Shown here one piece after another: positions 16,555 through 25,435 of a stretch of 64,000 nt of DNA. Position numbers and translations under genes: made by a program. Every line of letters begins with the position of its first letter. Within the stretch, counting starts at the first letter, position 1. The notes under the pieces were generated by a model, which saw nothing but the letters and a program-made list of their open reading frames with translations, made no database searches and was not told the DNA's origin. The DNA is taken from NCBI RefSeq assembly GCF_003610235.1, contig NZ_RAPR01000002.1, forward strand, positions 1 through 64,000, in the 5' to 3' direction. The DNA is from Catellatospora citrea. Lineage in GTDB: Bacteria; Actinomycetota; Actinomycetes; Mycobacteriales; Micromonosporaceae.

Positions 16555-18474
16555 ATGGGCAACCGTCCCCGCCGCATCGCCGCCGTGACCCTGCTCGCCG
16601 CCCTCGCCGGAATGCTCCTCGGCGCGCCCGCGGCCCCGGCCGCGCCGCCCGACTACACCACCAGCGAGGCGGGCAACCCGTTCACCGACGGCTGGTACGC
16701 CGATCCCGACACCGTCGTCTACGGCGACCGCTACTGGGTGTTCCCGACCACATCGAAGAGCTACGCCGAGCAGACCTACCTCGACGCGTTCTCCTCCACC
16801 GACCTCGTCAACTGGACCAAGCACCCCAACGTGCTGACCAAGGCGAACGTCTCCTGGGCGTCGTACGCGATGTGGGCGCCCGCGCCGATCCAGCGCAACG
16901 GGAAGTACTACCTCTACTTCGCCGCCAACGACATCCAGAACAACGCCAGTCTCGGCGGCATCGGCGTGGCCGTGGCGACCCAGCCCCAGGGTCCCTACGC
17001 CGACGCGCTGGGCCGCCCGCTGATCGCCCAGTTCCAGAACGGGGCGCAGCCCATCGACCAGGACGTCTTCATCGACGACGACGGCCAGGCCTACCTGTAC
17101 TACGGCGGCTGGGGACATGCCAACGTGGTCAAGCTGAACGCCGACATGATCAGCCTCGGCACGCACGGCGACGGCACGGTCTACAAGGAGATCACCCCGG
17201 CGGGCTACGTCGAGGGCCCGCAGCTGTTCAAGCGCAACGGCAGGTACTACCTGATGTGGTCGGAAGGCGGCTGGACCGGCCCCGACTACTCCGTCGCGTA
17301 CGCCATCGCGAACTCGCCGCTGGGCCCGTTCACCCGGCTCGGCAAGGTGCTCGCCCAGGACGCGGCCGTGGCCCGGGGCTCGGGGCACAACTCCGTGGTC
17401 AACATTCCCGGCACCGACACCTGGTACATCGTCTACCACCGCCGCCCGCTCAGCGAGACCGACGGCAACCACCGGCAGCTCGCGTACGACCGGATGGTCT
17501 TCAACGCCGACGGCACGATCGCCCCGGTGACGATGCGGGTGCGCGACAACTTCGCCGACAACAACGCGCTGGGCTGGCGCACCTACGGCGGCTCCTGGTC
17601 GGCCACGGGCGGCCGCTACACGGCGGCGAACTCACTCGGCGGCAAGGCGCTGCTGGACACCAACTTCGGCGACGTCACCCACGACGCCGACGTGTCGGTG
17701 ACCTCCGGCGGCGGCGACGCCGGGGTGATCTTCCGGGTCACCAACGCGGGCACCGGCACCGACAGCTACACCGGCTATTACGCGGGCATCAGTCCCGCGG
17801 GCCGCGTCGTGCTCGGCCGGGTCAACAACAACTGGACCCAGCTGCAGGCCACACCCATGACCGTCGCCGTCGGCACCACCTACCGGCTGCGGGTGACCGC
17901 CGTCGGACCCTCCCTCAAGGTGTACGTCGACGACCTGGTCACCCCGAAGATCAGCGTCACGGACGGGACCTACCCGACGGGCGCGACCGGGCTGCGGGTG
18001 TTCAACGCCGCAGCGGCCTTCGACAACGTCGCCGTCGGCCCGCCGGTCGGCGCGGGGACCAACCTGGCGCTGAACCGCCCGGCGACGGGCACCACCGCCT
18101 GCACGGCGTCCGAAGGCCCGGAGAAGGCCGTGAACGGCACCGTCAACGGCGGCAACAGCGACAAGTTCTGCTCCGCCGTGACCGGGGCCTGGCTGCGCGT
18201 CGACCTCGGCGCGACCCGGGCGATCAACCGGTTCGAGGTGGCCCACGCCCAGGCGGGCGGCGAGTCGGCGGCCCTGAACACCAGGGCCTTCACCATCTCG
18301 GTGTCCGCCGACGGCGTGACCTGGACGCAGGCCGTCAACGTCACCGCCAACACCGCGGCCACCAGCACCCACCCGGTGAGCGTCAGCGGCCGCTATGTCC
18401 GCCTGAACGTCGGCACCCCCGCCCAGAACGCCGACCTCGCCACCCGCGTCTACGAACTGCGCGTGTACGGCTGA
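16555..18474 (+). CDS. secreted glycoside hydrolase family 43 enzyme with CBM32-like domain
   Basis: The 639-residue protein has a signal peptide (about 1-29) and a five-bladed GH43 domain (about 38-335). Its motifs are GWYADPDTVV (general-base Asp), SYAMWAPAP, DQDVFIDDDG and GYVEGPQLFKR (acid Glu). A concanavalin-like/LamG-type sandwich follows (about 338-510, FADNNALGWRTYGGSW), then an F5/8 type C (CBM32) domain (about 513-639, NLALNRPATGTTACTASEGP). GH43 enzymes act on arabinan, xylan or galactan side chains outside the cell. ATG 16555 is preceded by GGGAG at good spacing; ATG 16510 and 16543 lack this. A hairpin follows at 18527. Confidence 0.92.
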   Translation: MGNRPRRIAAVTLLAALAGMLLGAPAAPAAPPDYTTSEAGNPFTDGWYADPDTVVYGDRYWVFPTTSKSYAEQTYLDAFSSTDLVNWTKHPNVLTKANVSWASYAMWAPAPIQRNGKYYLYFAANDIQNNASLGGIGVAVATQPQGPYADALGRPLIAQFQNGAQPIDQDVFIDDDGQAYLYYGGWGHANVVKLNADMISLGTHGDGTVYKEITPAGYVEGPQLFKRNGRYYLMWSEGGWTGPDYSVAYAIANSPLGPFTRLGKVLAQDAAVARGSGHNSVVNIPGTDTWYIVYHRRPLSETDGNHRQLAYDRMVFNADGTIAPVTMRVRDNFADNNALGWRTYGGSWSATGGRYTAANSLGGKALLDTNFGDVTHDADVSVTSGGGDAGVIFRVTNAGTGTDSYTGYYAGISPAGRVVLGRVNNNWTQLQATPMTVAVGTTYRLRVTAVGPSLKVYVDDLVTPKISVTDGTYPTGATGLRVFNAAAAFDNVAVGPPVGAGTNLALNRPATGTTACTASEGPEKAVNGTVNGGNSDKFCSAVTGAWLRVDLGATRAINRFEVAHAQAGGESAALNTRAFTISVSADGVTWTQAVNVTANTAATSTHPVSVSGRYVRLNVGTPAQNADLATRVYELRVYG

Positions 18475-18526
18475 CCCGTGTCCACCCGCCGCACGTCCTC
18501 GGTTGACCGGGTGGCGGCGGCACGCA

Positions 18527-18555
18527 CGCCCCGCCAGATCTGATCTGGCGGGGCG
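18527..18555 (+). terminator. near-perfect palindromic terminator
   Basis: CGCCCCGCCAGATC (18527-18540) and its exact complement (18542-18555) are separated by a single base. It lies 53 bp past the GH43 stop and 75 bp before the ABC ATPase start. It separates the two transcription units. Confidence 0.7.
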
Positions 18556-18629
18556 TCTGGCGCATACCGGGTGGCGGGGTCGGTGCACCGTGCGACCCGG
18601 CCGCCGACGTGGTGGACGAGAGGAATCTG

Positions 18630-19619
18630 ATGGCGGTGAACCGAACCGGCCTGGCGGTGGAGACATCCGGGCTGGTCAAGACATTCGGCAAGACCCGGGC
18701 GGTGGACGGGCTCGACCTGGCGGTCCCCGCCGGGACGGTGTACGGCCTGCTCGGGCCCAACGGGGCGGGCAAGACCACGGCGGTGCGCATGCTCGCCACC
18801 CTGCTGCGCCCCGACGGGGGGCAGGCCCGGGTGTTCGGGCACGACCTGCGTACCGAGGCCGACGCGGTGCGCACCCGGGTCAGCCTGACCGGCCAGTACG
18901 CGTCCGTGGACGAGGACCTGACCGGCACCGAGAACCTGATCCTGCTGAGCAGGCTGCTCGGCTACCGCAAGCCGGCCGCCCGGGAGCGCGCCGCGCAGCT
19001 GCTGGCGGCGTTCGGGCTGACCGACGCGGCGGACCGGCAGGTGAAGAAGTACTCGGGCGGCATGCGGCGGCGCATCGACATCGCCGCCAGCATCCTGAAC
19101 ACGCCCGATCTGCTGTTCCTGGACGAGCCGACGACGGGCCTGGACCCGCGCAGCCGCAACCAGGTATGGGAGATCATCCGGGCGGTGGTGGCGCAGGGCA
19201 CCACCGTGCTGCTGACCACGCAGTACCTGGACGAGGCGGACCAGCTCGCGGGCCGGATCGCGGTCATCGACGAGGGCAAGGTCATCGCGGAGGGCACCCC
19301 GGGGCAGCTCAAGTCCTCGATCGGGGCCGGCACGGTGCACCTGCGGCTGCGCGACGCCGCCCAGCGGCCCGAGGCGGAGCGGATCCTGGCGAAGGTGCTC
19401 GACACGACGGTGCAGCAGGAGGCCGACCCGGTGGCGCTGACCGCGCGCGTGGGCGGCTCAGGCGCTGCGGTGGACGCCGCCGCGGCGGGCTCGCGAGCCC
19501 TGGCCGAGCTGGCGGGGGCGGGCATCGTCGTCGACGAGTTCTCCCTCGGCCAGCCCAGCCTCGACGAGGTGTTCCTGGCCCTGACCGACAAGGCCGCCCG
19601 CAACGAGGAGAACGCATGA
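18630..19619 (+). CDS. DrrA-family drug-export ABC ATPase
   Basis: The 329-residue ATPase has Walker [11 protein letters not shown], signature [15 protein letters not shown], Walker [14 protein letters not shown] and H-loop region [14 protein letters not shown]. The C-terminal extension (about 240-329, [21 protein letters not shown]) is diagnostic for the daunorubicin-resistance DrrA family. ATG 18630 follows GAGAGGAA at 18617-18624. Its stop lies in an ATGA overlap with a 24-codon ORF that occupies a 71-bp insertion before the permease gene. No antibiotic biosynthetic genes are nearby, so the substrate is unknown. Confidence 0.93.
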   Translation: MAVNRTGLAVETSGLVKTFGKTRAVDGLDLAVPAGTVYGLLGPNGAGKTTAVRMLATLLRPDGGQARVFGHDLRTEADAVRTRVSLTGQYASVDEDLTGTENLILLSRLLGYRKPAARERAAQLLAAFGLTDAADRQVKKYSGGMRRRIDIAASILNTPDLLFLDEPTTGLDPRSRNQVWEIIRAVVAQGTTVLLTTQYLDEADQLAGRIAVIDEGKVIAEGTPGQLKSSIGAGTVHLRLRDAAQRPEAERILAKVLDTTVQQEADPVALTARVGGSGAAVDAAAAGSRALAELAGAGIVVDEFSLGQPSLDEVFLALTDKAARNEENA

Positions 19620-19692
19620 GCGAGCGCAGCGAGCGAATCGGGTGGCCTGAGGAACATGCCGCCGACGGGCGAAGCGAGGAGAAGGCATGAGC
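19604..19692 (+). repeat. 71-bp insertion flanked by 18-bp direct repeats
   Basis: An 18-bp sequence including a ribosome-binding site and start (CGAGGAGAANGCATGAGC) occurs at 19604-19621 and again at 19675-19692, 17 of 18 bases identical. Between them lies a GAGCGCAGCGAGCGAATC-type stretch of the kind I associate with small dispersed repeats in actinomycete genomes. The duplication looks like a target-site copy or a slippage product. It recreated a ribosome-binding site and an ATGA junction in front of the permease gene. Confidence 0.6.
19616..19690 (+). CDS. 24-codon ORF bridging the DrrA and DrrB genes
   Basis: It starts in an ATGA overlap with the ATPase stop and ends in an ATGA overlap with the permease start. 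It has its own GAGGAG and encodes a charged peptide beginning [13 protein letters not shown]. It exists only because of the 71-bp insertion. I think the product has no function, but translating it would keep ribosomes coupled from ATPase to permease. Confidence 0.35.
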   Translation: MSERSERIGWPEEHAADGRSEEKA

Positions 19693-20535
19693 ACGACGAC
19701 CGTCGCCCCTGACGCCACGGCCTACACGCCGTCGGCCGAGACCATCGCCGCGGTGCTGGCACCCGGCGAGAAGCCGCGCCGTCCCGGCCCGCTGTCGGCG
19801 TCGCTGACCTTCGGCTGGCGCGCCATGCTGAAGATCAAGCACGTGCCCGAGCAACTGTTCGACGTCACGATGTTCCCGATCATCATGACGCTGATGTTCA
19901 CCTACCTGTTCGGCGGCGCACTGGCCGGATCGCCGCGCGAATACCTGCAGTACCTGCTGCCCGGCATCATGGTCACCAGCGTTGTCATGATCACGATGTA
20001 CACCGGGGTCGGCCTCAACACCGACATCGAGAAGGGCGTCTTCGACCGCTTCCGCACCCTGGCGGTATGGCGGCCGGCAGCGCTGGTCGGCATGATCCTC
20101 GGCGACGTGCTCCGCTACGTGCTGGCCGCGACCGTGATCATGGGCGTGGGCATGGTGCTGGGCTTCCGGCCCGGCGGCGGGGTGATGGGCGTGCTGGCGG
20201 GCATCGGCCTGCTGGTGGTCTTCTCGTTCGCGTTCTCCTGGATCTGGACCTGGTTGGGCCTCATTCTGCGCAGCGAGAAGTCGGTGATGGGCGTCAGCAT
20301 GCTGGTGCTGTTCCCGCTGACCTTCCTCAGCAACGTGTTCGTGCAGCCCACCACGATGCCCGGCTGGCTGCAGGCGTTCGTCGACGTCAACCCGATCACC
20401 CACCTGGTGGCCGCGGTGCGCTCGGTGATGGCCGGCGCCCCCGACGCCGGGGCGATCACCTGGGTGCTGGTGGCCAGCGCGGTGTGCACCGCCGTGTTCG
20501 GCGCGCTGACCATGTACCGGTACAACCGCAAGTGA
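19687..20535 (+). CDS. DrrB-family ABC-2 permease
   Basis: The 282-residue permease has an N-terminal cytoplasmic stretch of about 45 residues and six membrane helices, beginning with LFDVTMFPIIMTLMFTYLFGG. It has the ABC-2 signature around FDRFRTLAVWRPAALVGMILGD and the late motif PLTFLSNVFVQPTTMPGWLQ. With the preceding ATPase it forms a DrrAB-type exporter. GCGAGGAGAAGG gives a strong ribosome-binding site. A bidirectional hairpin follows at 20581. Confidence 0.93.
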   Translation: MSTTTVAPDATAYTPSAETIAAVLAPGEKPRRPGPLSASLTFGWRAMLKIKHVPEQLFDVTMFPIIMTLMFTYLFGGALAGSPREYLQYLLPGIMVTSVVMITMYTGVGLNTDIEKGVFDRFRTLAVWRPAALVGMILGDVLRYVLAATVIMGVGMVLGFRPGGGVMGVLAGIGLLVVFSFAFSWIWTWLGLILRSEKSVMGVSMLVLFPLTFLSNVFVQPTTMPGWLQAFVDVNPITHLVAAVRSVMAGAPDAGAITWVLVASAVCTAVFGALTMYRYNRK

Positions 20536-20580
20536 CGGCCCGCCGCCCCGGCGGCATTCCGCACCACCGGTGACGGTCAT

Positions 20581-20613
20581 CCGCCCTGGCGGCTCTCACA
20601 GCCGCCAGGGCGG
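20581..20613. terminator. bidirectional hairpin terminator overlapping the AAA gene stop
   Basis: CCGCCCTGGCGGCT (20581-20594) and its exact complement (20600-20613) surround a 5-base loop. The right arm covers the last codons of the convergent AAA/TPR gene, whose stop is at 20596-20598. Confidence 0.75.
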
Positions 20614-23600
20614 CGGCGTCTGCGGGTGGTAACCGCAGGCGGTGCCGGTCGACACACTCGCCCGCAGATGCGCGGCCAGTTCCGGGTGCAGGTCGTCGAG
20701 CCGCCGCAGCGTGTCGCGGATACGGCCGGTGACCGCCTTGCGGGCGCGCTCGCCGTCGTCACCCAGCCGGCGGGTGCGCCCGCCGAGGCCCGCGGCCGCC
20801 CGCAGCTCCGCCAGTAGCGCCTCGCGTTCGGACTCCAGCGCCGCCCCGCGGGCCGTGTCGTCGCGCCGCGCGGCGTCGTCGAGTTCGTCGTCGAGCTGGG
20901 CGAGCCGTCGCCGGTAGTGTGCCTTCGCGGTCTCGTCCAGCACCGGATCGGCGCCCATCCGCCGGGCCGCGACGGCCGCCGCCCCGCCGGGCGGGTCGGC
21001 CAGCTCCACCGCGGGGATGTCGGTGCCGGGGCGGCTCAGTAGCTCGTGCAGGTCGCGCAGGCCTTTGGCGTCGGGAAGGTGCACGGTGCGGCCCGCGTAC
21101 CGCAGCCGCCAGGTGGCGTCCTCCCGCCGGAACTCGCACGCGGTGTCCGCGGGCCGAAGGTCCGTGCCGTCCCGGCTGTCGCTCGCCGCGCCGTCTTCCC
21201 GTCCCGGGGCGGTCGTGGTCAGGTGCGCCATGCCCAGCTCGGCTGCTTCGCGGGACACCTGGTCCCGGAGCGCAGCAGCGATCTGTGTGTCGCCCGGGCC
21301 GTCCCGTTCGGTCAGGGCGCGGGCCAGTCCCGCGCGGGCCCGCACCGCCCAGGGCCGGGCCTGCATCCGCTCGGCCGACTCCGCGGCCGCCGTGTACTCG
21401 GCGACGGCGTCGTCCCAGCGCCGCGCCGCCGCGTCGACCTCGGCCAGCCAGAGGTCCAGCGGGCCGCTGACGTCGCAGCCCCACAGCGACAGCGCCCACT
21501 CGCCGCGATACGGCGTCAGCGCCTCCCGTGCCTTCGCGCACCGGTCCGGATCCGCGGTGGCGGTCGCCAGCTGCGCCCGCAGGCGCAGCCACAACCGGGT
21601 GACCGAGGTCGGGTACGGGTCGTGCTCGTTACGCGCCTCAGCGGTCGCGATCAGCCGCAGCGCCGCGTCCGGGTCCCCGCGCTCCACCGCGGTGATCGCC
21701 TGGACCAGCGGCAGGTACGGGTGATCTCGCGCCTCCAGCTGCGCCAGCAGCCGCCACGCCTCGTCGAAGCGACCCCGCTGCATGGCCAGCGCCCAGTCCA
21801 GGTGGTACTGCATGAACGCGAAGTCGGCGTGGCCGTGGCCCTCGATGTCCCGCAGCTGCGCGAGCAGTTCCTCGGCCTCGTCGAACCGGCCCGTCGTGGT
21901 GGCGATGATGGCCTGGTCGACCAGCAGCGAGATGCGCATGCGCAGGCTGCCGTCGCGCTCGGCCGCCGCCACGAACGCGCGCAACTGTTGCAGGTAGGCC
22001 GGGTCGCCCAGCTCCAGCAGCGCCACCCAGCGGAACGACGCGGCCAGCGCCTCGGTGCCGGTGTCCGCCGAGCGGCGGCTGACCTGCTCCATCTCGGCGG
22101 TCAGCGCCTCGCGCTCCCGCGCGCCGCCGGGCCCCCAGCTGATGTCGTGGCGCGCCCACAGGCTGAACATCAGCGCCTCGTCGTCACGGCCCGTGCGGGC
22201 CAGCAGCTCGGTGCGCACGACCAGGCTCTGCGCCAGCTGTTCCGGGGTGGCCGCGTCCGCACCGTCGCCGATCAGGGACCGGTACGCGTCACGCAGCAGC
22301 GTGCGTCGCAACTCCGTGTGCGCGTCGCCGTCGCGGCCGTGCCGGAAGACGATCAAGGCCACCCAGGCCAGCAGCTCCCCGTCGCCGGTCTCGCGGGCCA
22401 GCCCGGCGGCCTCCTCGAACAGCCGCCAGCCCTCCGCCTTGTCGCCCACGTGGTACACGCCGCGGCCCAGGTCGATGAGCACCCGCACCCGCCGGACGGG
22501 CTCCCGCACCAGCTCCAGGGCCCGCCGGTAGTGCGCGATCGCCTCGTCGGTGGCCAGGCGGTCGCCCGCGTCCGTGGCCGCCGCCAGCAGCCGCGCCACC
22601 GCGACCTCCGGTTCCAGCAGCGGGCCGGCGGCATACGCGTGCCGGGCCAGGTCCGCGGGCAGCACCAGCTCCGCCAGCTCTGGCGACGCCGCGGCCGCCC
22701 GGACCACCGCCGCGTGCAGCTCCTGCCGGGCGGGCTCGGACAGCCCGTCGTGCAGCGCCTCGCGGACCAGGTCGTGGGTGAAGCCGTATCGCCCCGAGCC
22801 GAGCGCGGCGACCAGGCGGGCCTCCTCGGCCTGCGCCAACAGCCGGTCCATCTCGGCCGCGGGGACGGCGGCGGTCGCCGCGAGCACTGGTTGATCGAAC
22901 TCGCGGCCGAGCACCGCCGCGGTGGACAGCAGCCCCGTGACGTCCGCCGGGAGCAGCGCCAGCCGCCGGGTCAGCGCATCGCGCACCCCCGGCGCGACCG
23001 CGGTCACCCCGCCGCCGCTGTGCCACAGCCGTGCCGTCTGCTCCACGAAGAACGGATTGCCGCCGGTGCGCCGGTGCACCTCGGCGGCCAGGGCCGGGTC
23101 CGGGGCGGTCCCCGCGGTGCGGGCCATCAGCTCGGCGACCTCGTCGCGAGCGAGTCCGGTGAGGGTGACCGTGGTGGCCTTCACCGACAGCGGCACCATC
23201 AGCGCCCGCAGCGGGTGCCCGGGAATGTCCACCTCGACGTCGCGGTAGGCGCCGATCAGCAGCACCCGCTCCGACCAGGTGTGCTGCGCGGCGAACCGGA
23301 GCAGCCGCAGCGACGCCGCGTCGGCCCAGTGCAGGTCGTCCAGCGCCACCACGACCGGGCGGCGCTGCGACAGCGCGACCAGGGCGCTGGTGACCGCGTC
23401 GAACAGCGGGAACTCGCCGTCCAGCGCCGCTTCGACGGCGTCCGGGCCGCCCTCGCCGAGCAGGACCGACAGCCCGGTCCCGCCGGCCTGCCGGGCCGCC
23501 GCCCAGCCGTCCTCGCCGACGCCGCGGCGGATCGCCCGCAGCACCTGCGTCCACGGCCAGAACCCGGGCGCGCTCTGCTCGTCCCAGCAGGTCCCGGCGA

Positions 23601-23787
23601 CCACCAGGGCCCCGGCGGCGCGCGCCTGGGCCATCGCGGCGGTGAGCAGGGTCGTCTTGCCGATGCCTGCCTCGCCGACGACCAGCACCAGGCCGCCCTG
23701 CCCGGCCAGGGCCCGGCCGACCTCGTCGTGCAGCACCGCCGACGGGTGGGCGCGCCCGATCAACCCCGCGGTCACAGCCTGTCCCAC
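20596..23787 (-). CDS. large AAA-ATPase/TPR signalling protein
   Basis: The 1,063-residue protein begins with LIGRAHPSAVLHDEV and an AAA_16-type ATPase: Walker A VVGEAGIGKTTLL, Walker B VVALDDLHWADAASLRLL. It continues with about 500 residues of helical TPR-like repeats, the architecture of MalT/LuxR-LAL regulators. It ends without a LuxR helix-turn-helix. Instead the last 190 residues form a domain starting WRLRYAGRTVHLPDAKGLRDL and including KAHYRRRLAQLDDEL, RARKAVTGRIRDTLRRL and STGTACGY. I know this domain from actinobacterial ATPases and BTAD-type proteins, with no assigned function. The GTG start has no clear ribosome-binding site. Confidence 0.85.
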   Translation of the reverse strand: MGQAVTAGLIGRAHPSAVLHDEVGRALAGQGGLVLVVGEAGIGKTTLLTAAMAQARAAGALVVAGTCWDEQSAPGFWPWTQVLRAIRRGVGEDGWAAARQAGGTGLSVLLGEGGPDAVEAALDGEFPLFDAVTSALVALSQRRPVVVALDDLHWADAASLRLLRFAAQHTWSERVLLIGAYRDVEVDIPGHPLRALMVPLSVKATTVTLTGLARDEVAELMARTAGTAPDPALAAEVHRRTGGNPFFVEQTARLWHSGGGVTAVAPGVRDALTRRLALLPADVTGLLSTAAVLGREFDQPVLAATAAVPAAEMDRLLAQAEEARLVAALGSGRYGFTHDLVREALHDGLSEPARQELHAAVVRAAAASPELAELVLPADLARHAYAAGPLLEPEVAVARLLAAATDAGDRLATDEAIAHYRRALELVREPVRRVRVLIDLGRGVYHVGDKAEGWRLFEEAAGLARETGDGELLAWVALIVFRHGRDGDAHTELRRTLLRDAYRSLIGDGADAATPEQLAQSLVVRTELLARTGRDDEALMFSLWARHDISWGPGGAREREALTAEMEQVSRRSADTGTEALAASFRWVALLELGDPAYLQQLRAFVAAAERDGSLRMRISLLVDQAIIATTTGRFDEAEELLAQLRDIEGHGHADFAFMQYHLDWALAMQRGRFDEAWRLLAQLEARDHPYLPLVQAITAVERGDPDAALRLIATAEARNEHDPYPTSVTRLWLRLRAQLATATADPDRCAKAREALTPYRGEWALSLWGCDVSGPLDLWLAEVDAAARRWDDAVAEYTAAAESAERMQARPWAVRARAGLARALTERDGPGDTQIAAALRDQVSREAAELGMAHLTTTAPGREDGAASDSRDGTDLRPADTACEFRREDATWRLRYAGRTVHLPDAKGLRDLHELLSRPGTDIPAVELADPPGGAAAVAARRMGADPVLDETAKAHYRRRLAQLDDELDDAARRDDTARGAALESEREALLAELRAAAGLGGRTRRLGDDGERARKAVTGRIRDTLRRLDDLHPELAAHLRASVSTGTACGYHPQTPPPWRL

Positions 23788-23972
23788 GTGGTCGCTCCAG
23801 GGTGCCTGCCGTGGATGGCCATCGGGAGACCAGGCTATATGCCACCGCCGACAGCGGGTGTCGTGGCGAGCGATTCCCGGTCCCGTCGCGGAAAGCAGGG
23901 CAGGCTTCGCGGCGGGCCGTCCGGCACCGATCGCTCACCGGAATCGGGCGAGCCCGACTCGCCGCAGTGCCA

Positions 23973-23978
23973 CTAAGA
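23973..23978 (+). promoter_or_regulatory. -10 element of a probable leaderless promoter
   Basis: TAAGAT ends 7 bases before the GTG start at 23986, and no Shine-Dalgarno sequence is present. Confidence 0.4.
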
Positions 23979-23985
23979 TCGCCGG

Positions 23986-24708
23986 GTGCGTACTGAGGGC
24001 AGGCGGGTCGCTCTGGTGACCGGGGCGAATCGCGGGATCGGGTTCGAGGTCGCCCGGCAGCTCGGGCGGTCGGGGTTCGAGCCGGTCGTCGCCTCGCGTG
24101 ATCGCGGGCTGGGCGCGGCGGCGGTGGCACGGCTGGCCGACGACGGCGTGCTCGCCCACAGCGTCGAGCTGGACGTCACCGACGAGGCGACGGTCCGGGC
24201 GGCCGCCGACTGGATCGAGCGCCGGTACGGCCGGCTGGACGTGCTGGTCAACAACGCGGCGGTCGCGGTCGACGACGTCCCGCCGAGCCGGCTGTCCGTC
24301 GAGTCGTTCCGGCGTACCTTCGAGACCAATGTGATCGGTGTCTTCGCGGTGACGACGGTGATGCTTCCGCTGCTGCGGGCGGCGGACGCCGGCCGCATCG
24401 TCAACCTCTCGTCAGGGTCCGCGTCGCTGAGTCTGACCAGCGCCGACTGGCCGGCCGAGTGGAACGCGGCCGCCTATCCGTCCTCGAAGTCCGCGGTCAA
24501 CGCGCTGACCGTCCAGTTCGCCGTCGAGTTGCGGCCGACCGCCGTCAAGGTCAACGCCGTCGATCCCGGGTACACGCTGACGGACATGTCACCTGGTGCG
24601 ACCCGCACCGCAGCCGAGGCCGCCGCGGTGGTGGTCCGGTACGCCACGCTGGACGCGGACGGCCCGACCGGCGGATTCTTCAACGCGCAGGGCCCGATTC
24701 CCTGGTAG
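23986..24708 (+). CDS. short-chain dehydrogenase/reductase
   Basis: The 240-residue classical SDR has the cofactor motif TGANRGIG (about 12-19), VNNAAV (structural NNAG variant), the catalytic Ser in NLSSGSASLS, and Y-x-x-x-K as AAYPSSKSAVN. DPGYTLTDMS follows as in carbonyl-reductase-like SDRs. It probably uses NADPH (basic R after the first strand: SRDRG) on a small carbonyl substrate in the cytoplasm. It is a single-gene unit with a leaderless-type start; the next gene is convergent. Confidence 0.92.
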   Translation: MRTEGRRVALVTGANRGIGFEVARQLGRSGFEPVVASRDRGLGAAAVARLADDGVLAHSVELDVTDEATVRAAADWIERRYGRLDVLVNNAAVAVDDVPPSRLSVESFRRTFETNVIGVFAVTTVMLPLLRAADAGRIVNLSSGSASLSLTSADWPAEWNAAAYPSSKSAVNALTVQFAVELRPTAVKVNAVDPGYTLTDMSPGATRTAAEAAAVVVRYATLDADGPTGGFFNAQGPIPW

Positions 24709-24758
24709 CCGTCGATCTGCTGCGGCCACCGTGTATGGCGCCGACGCAGGGCGAAGGC

Positions 24759-25199
24759 TCAGCCTGCCGCGCGGCCGAAGTCGGGCAGGATCAGCGAGCC
24801 GTCGGGAGCCAGCGTGAAGCCCGGATTGTGCGCGATCTCCCAGACGTGGCCGTCGGGGTCGGCGAAGAAGCCCGCGTAGCCGCCGTAGAAGGTCTCCGCG
24901 GCATCCTTGGTCACCGTGGCCCCGGCCCCGGCCGCCACTGCCATGATCTCGTCGACCTCGGCGCGGCTGCGCACGTTGTGGGCCAGGCAGATGCCGCCGA
25001 AGCCGTCGCCGCCCGGGTCCGGCACACCGGCGTCGGCGGCGACCTTCTCCCGCCCCCAGAGCACCACCGCGATGCCCCCGGTCTGGAAGAACACGGTCTG
25101 CTCGATCTCCTGGCCCCGCCAGCCCAGCCCCTCGTAGAAGGCCTTGGCCCGCGCCAGCTCGGCGACCCCGAGCGTGACGATGCTGATGCGCTGCTCCAC
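24759..25199 (-). CDS. VOC-superfamily (glyoxalase-like) protein
   Basis: The 146-residue protein has the paired beta-alpha-beta-beta-beta fold of vicinal-oxygen-chelate proteins: ISIVTLGVAELARAKAFYEGLGW, then GGIAVVLWGRE, GICLAHNVRSRAEVDEIM, and GGYAGFFADPDGHVWEIAHNP. The terminal E in WEIAHN is the usual metal ligand; the N-terminal ligand is not a clear His, so metal binding is uncertain. This subgroup is often annotated as glyoxalase or bleomycin-resistance-like without proof. I chose GTG 25199 over the upstream start because the fold begins there and TACCGT lies 6 bases upstream, fitting a leaderless mRNA. Confidence 0.88.
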   Translation of the reverse strand: MEQRISIVTLGVAELARAKAFYEGLGWRGQEIEQTVFFQTGGIAVVLWGREKVAADAGVPDPGGDGFGGICLAHNVRSRAEVDEIMAVAAGAGATVTKDAAETFYGGYAGFFADPDGHVWEIAHNPGFTLAPDGSLILPDFGRAAG

Positions 25200-25205
25200 C
25201 GCAGC

Positions 25206-25211
25206 ACGGTA
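25206..25211 (-). promoter_or_regulatory. -10 element of a probable leaderless promoter
   Basis: On the minus strand TACCGT ends 6 bases before the GTG at 25199; no ribosome-binding site is visible for that start. Confidence 0.35.
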
Positions 25212-25246
25212 ACCCCGCCGCCGCCGCACCGCGCGCCAAGGTCACT

Positions 25247-25307
25247 CGACTTGCCGGGCACATGTGCGAAAGCGCGTACAAGATACGCACACCTGCCAGG
25301 CAAGTCG
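25247..25307. repeat. 61-bp palindromic dispersed element, copy 1
   Basis: The arms CGACTTGCC (25247) and GGCAAGTCG (25299) close a long imperfect hairpin (19 of 22 outer positions pair), with an inner GCGTA/TACGC stem. A second copy of the same length at 48576-48636 is about 84% identical (51 of 61). It lies between the VOC gene and the 5'-nucleotidase gene. No ORF or transposase is associated. Confidence 0.75.
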
Positions 25308-25435
25308 GGCGATCATGGGGCACGGCAGGCACCGGGCCAGCGGTCTTGGTCGATCGGGTGGCACGGGTTCACCCGTTTGGTTAGGGTGCGGGGCGGCGCC
25401 CCACCGGGCGCGACCCCCATGGAAAGGCGCGAGAC

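Noticed and set aside
19604..19692. Remnant of an IS element between the DrrA and DrrB genes
   Set aside because: The segment is only 71 bp, has no terminal inverted repeats and no transposase trace.
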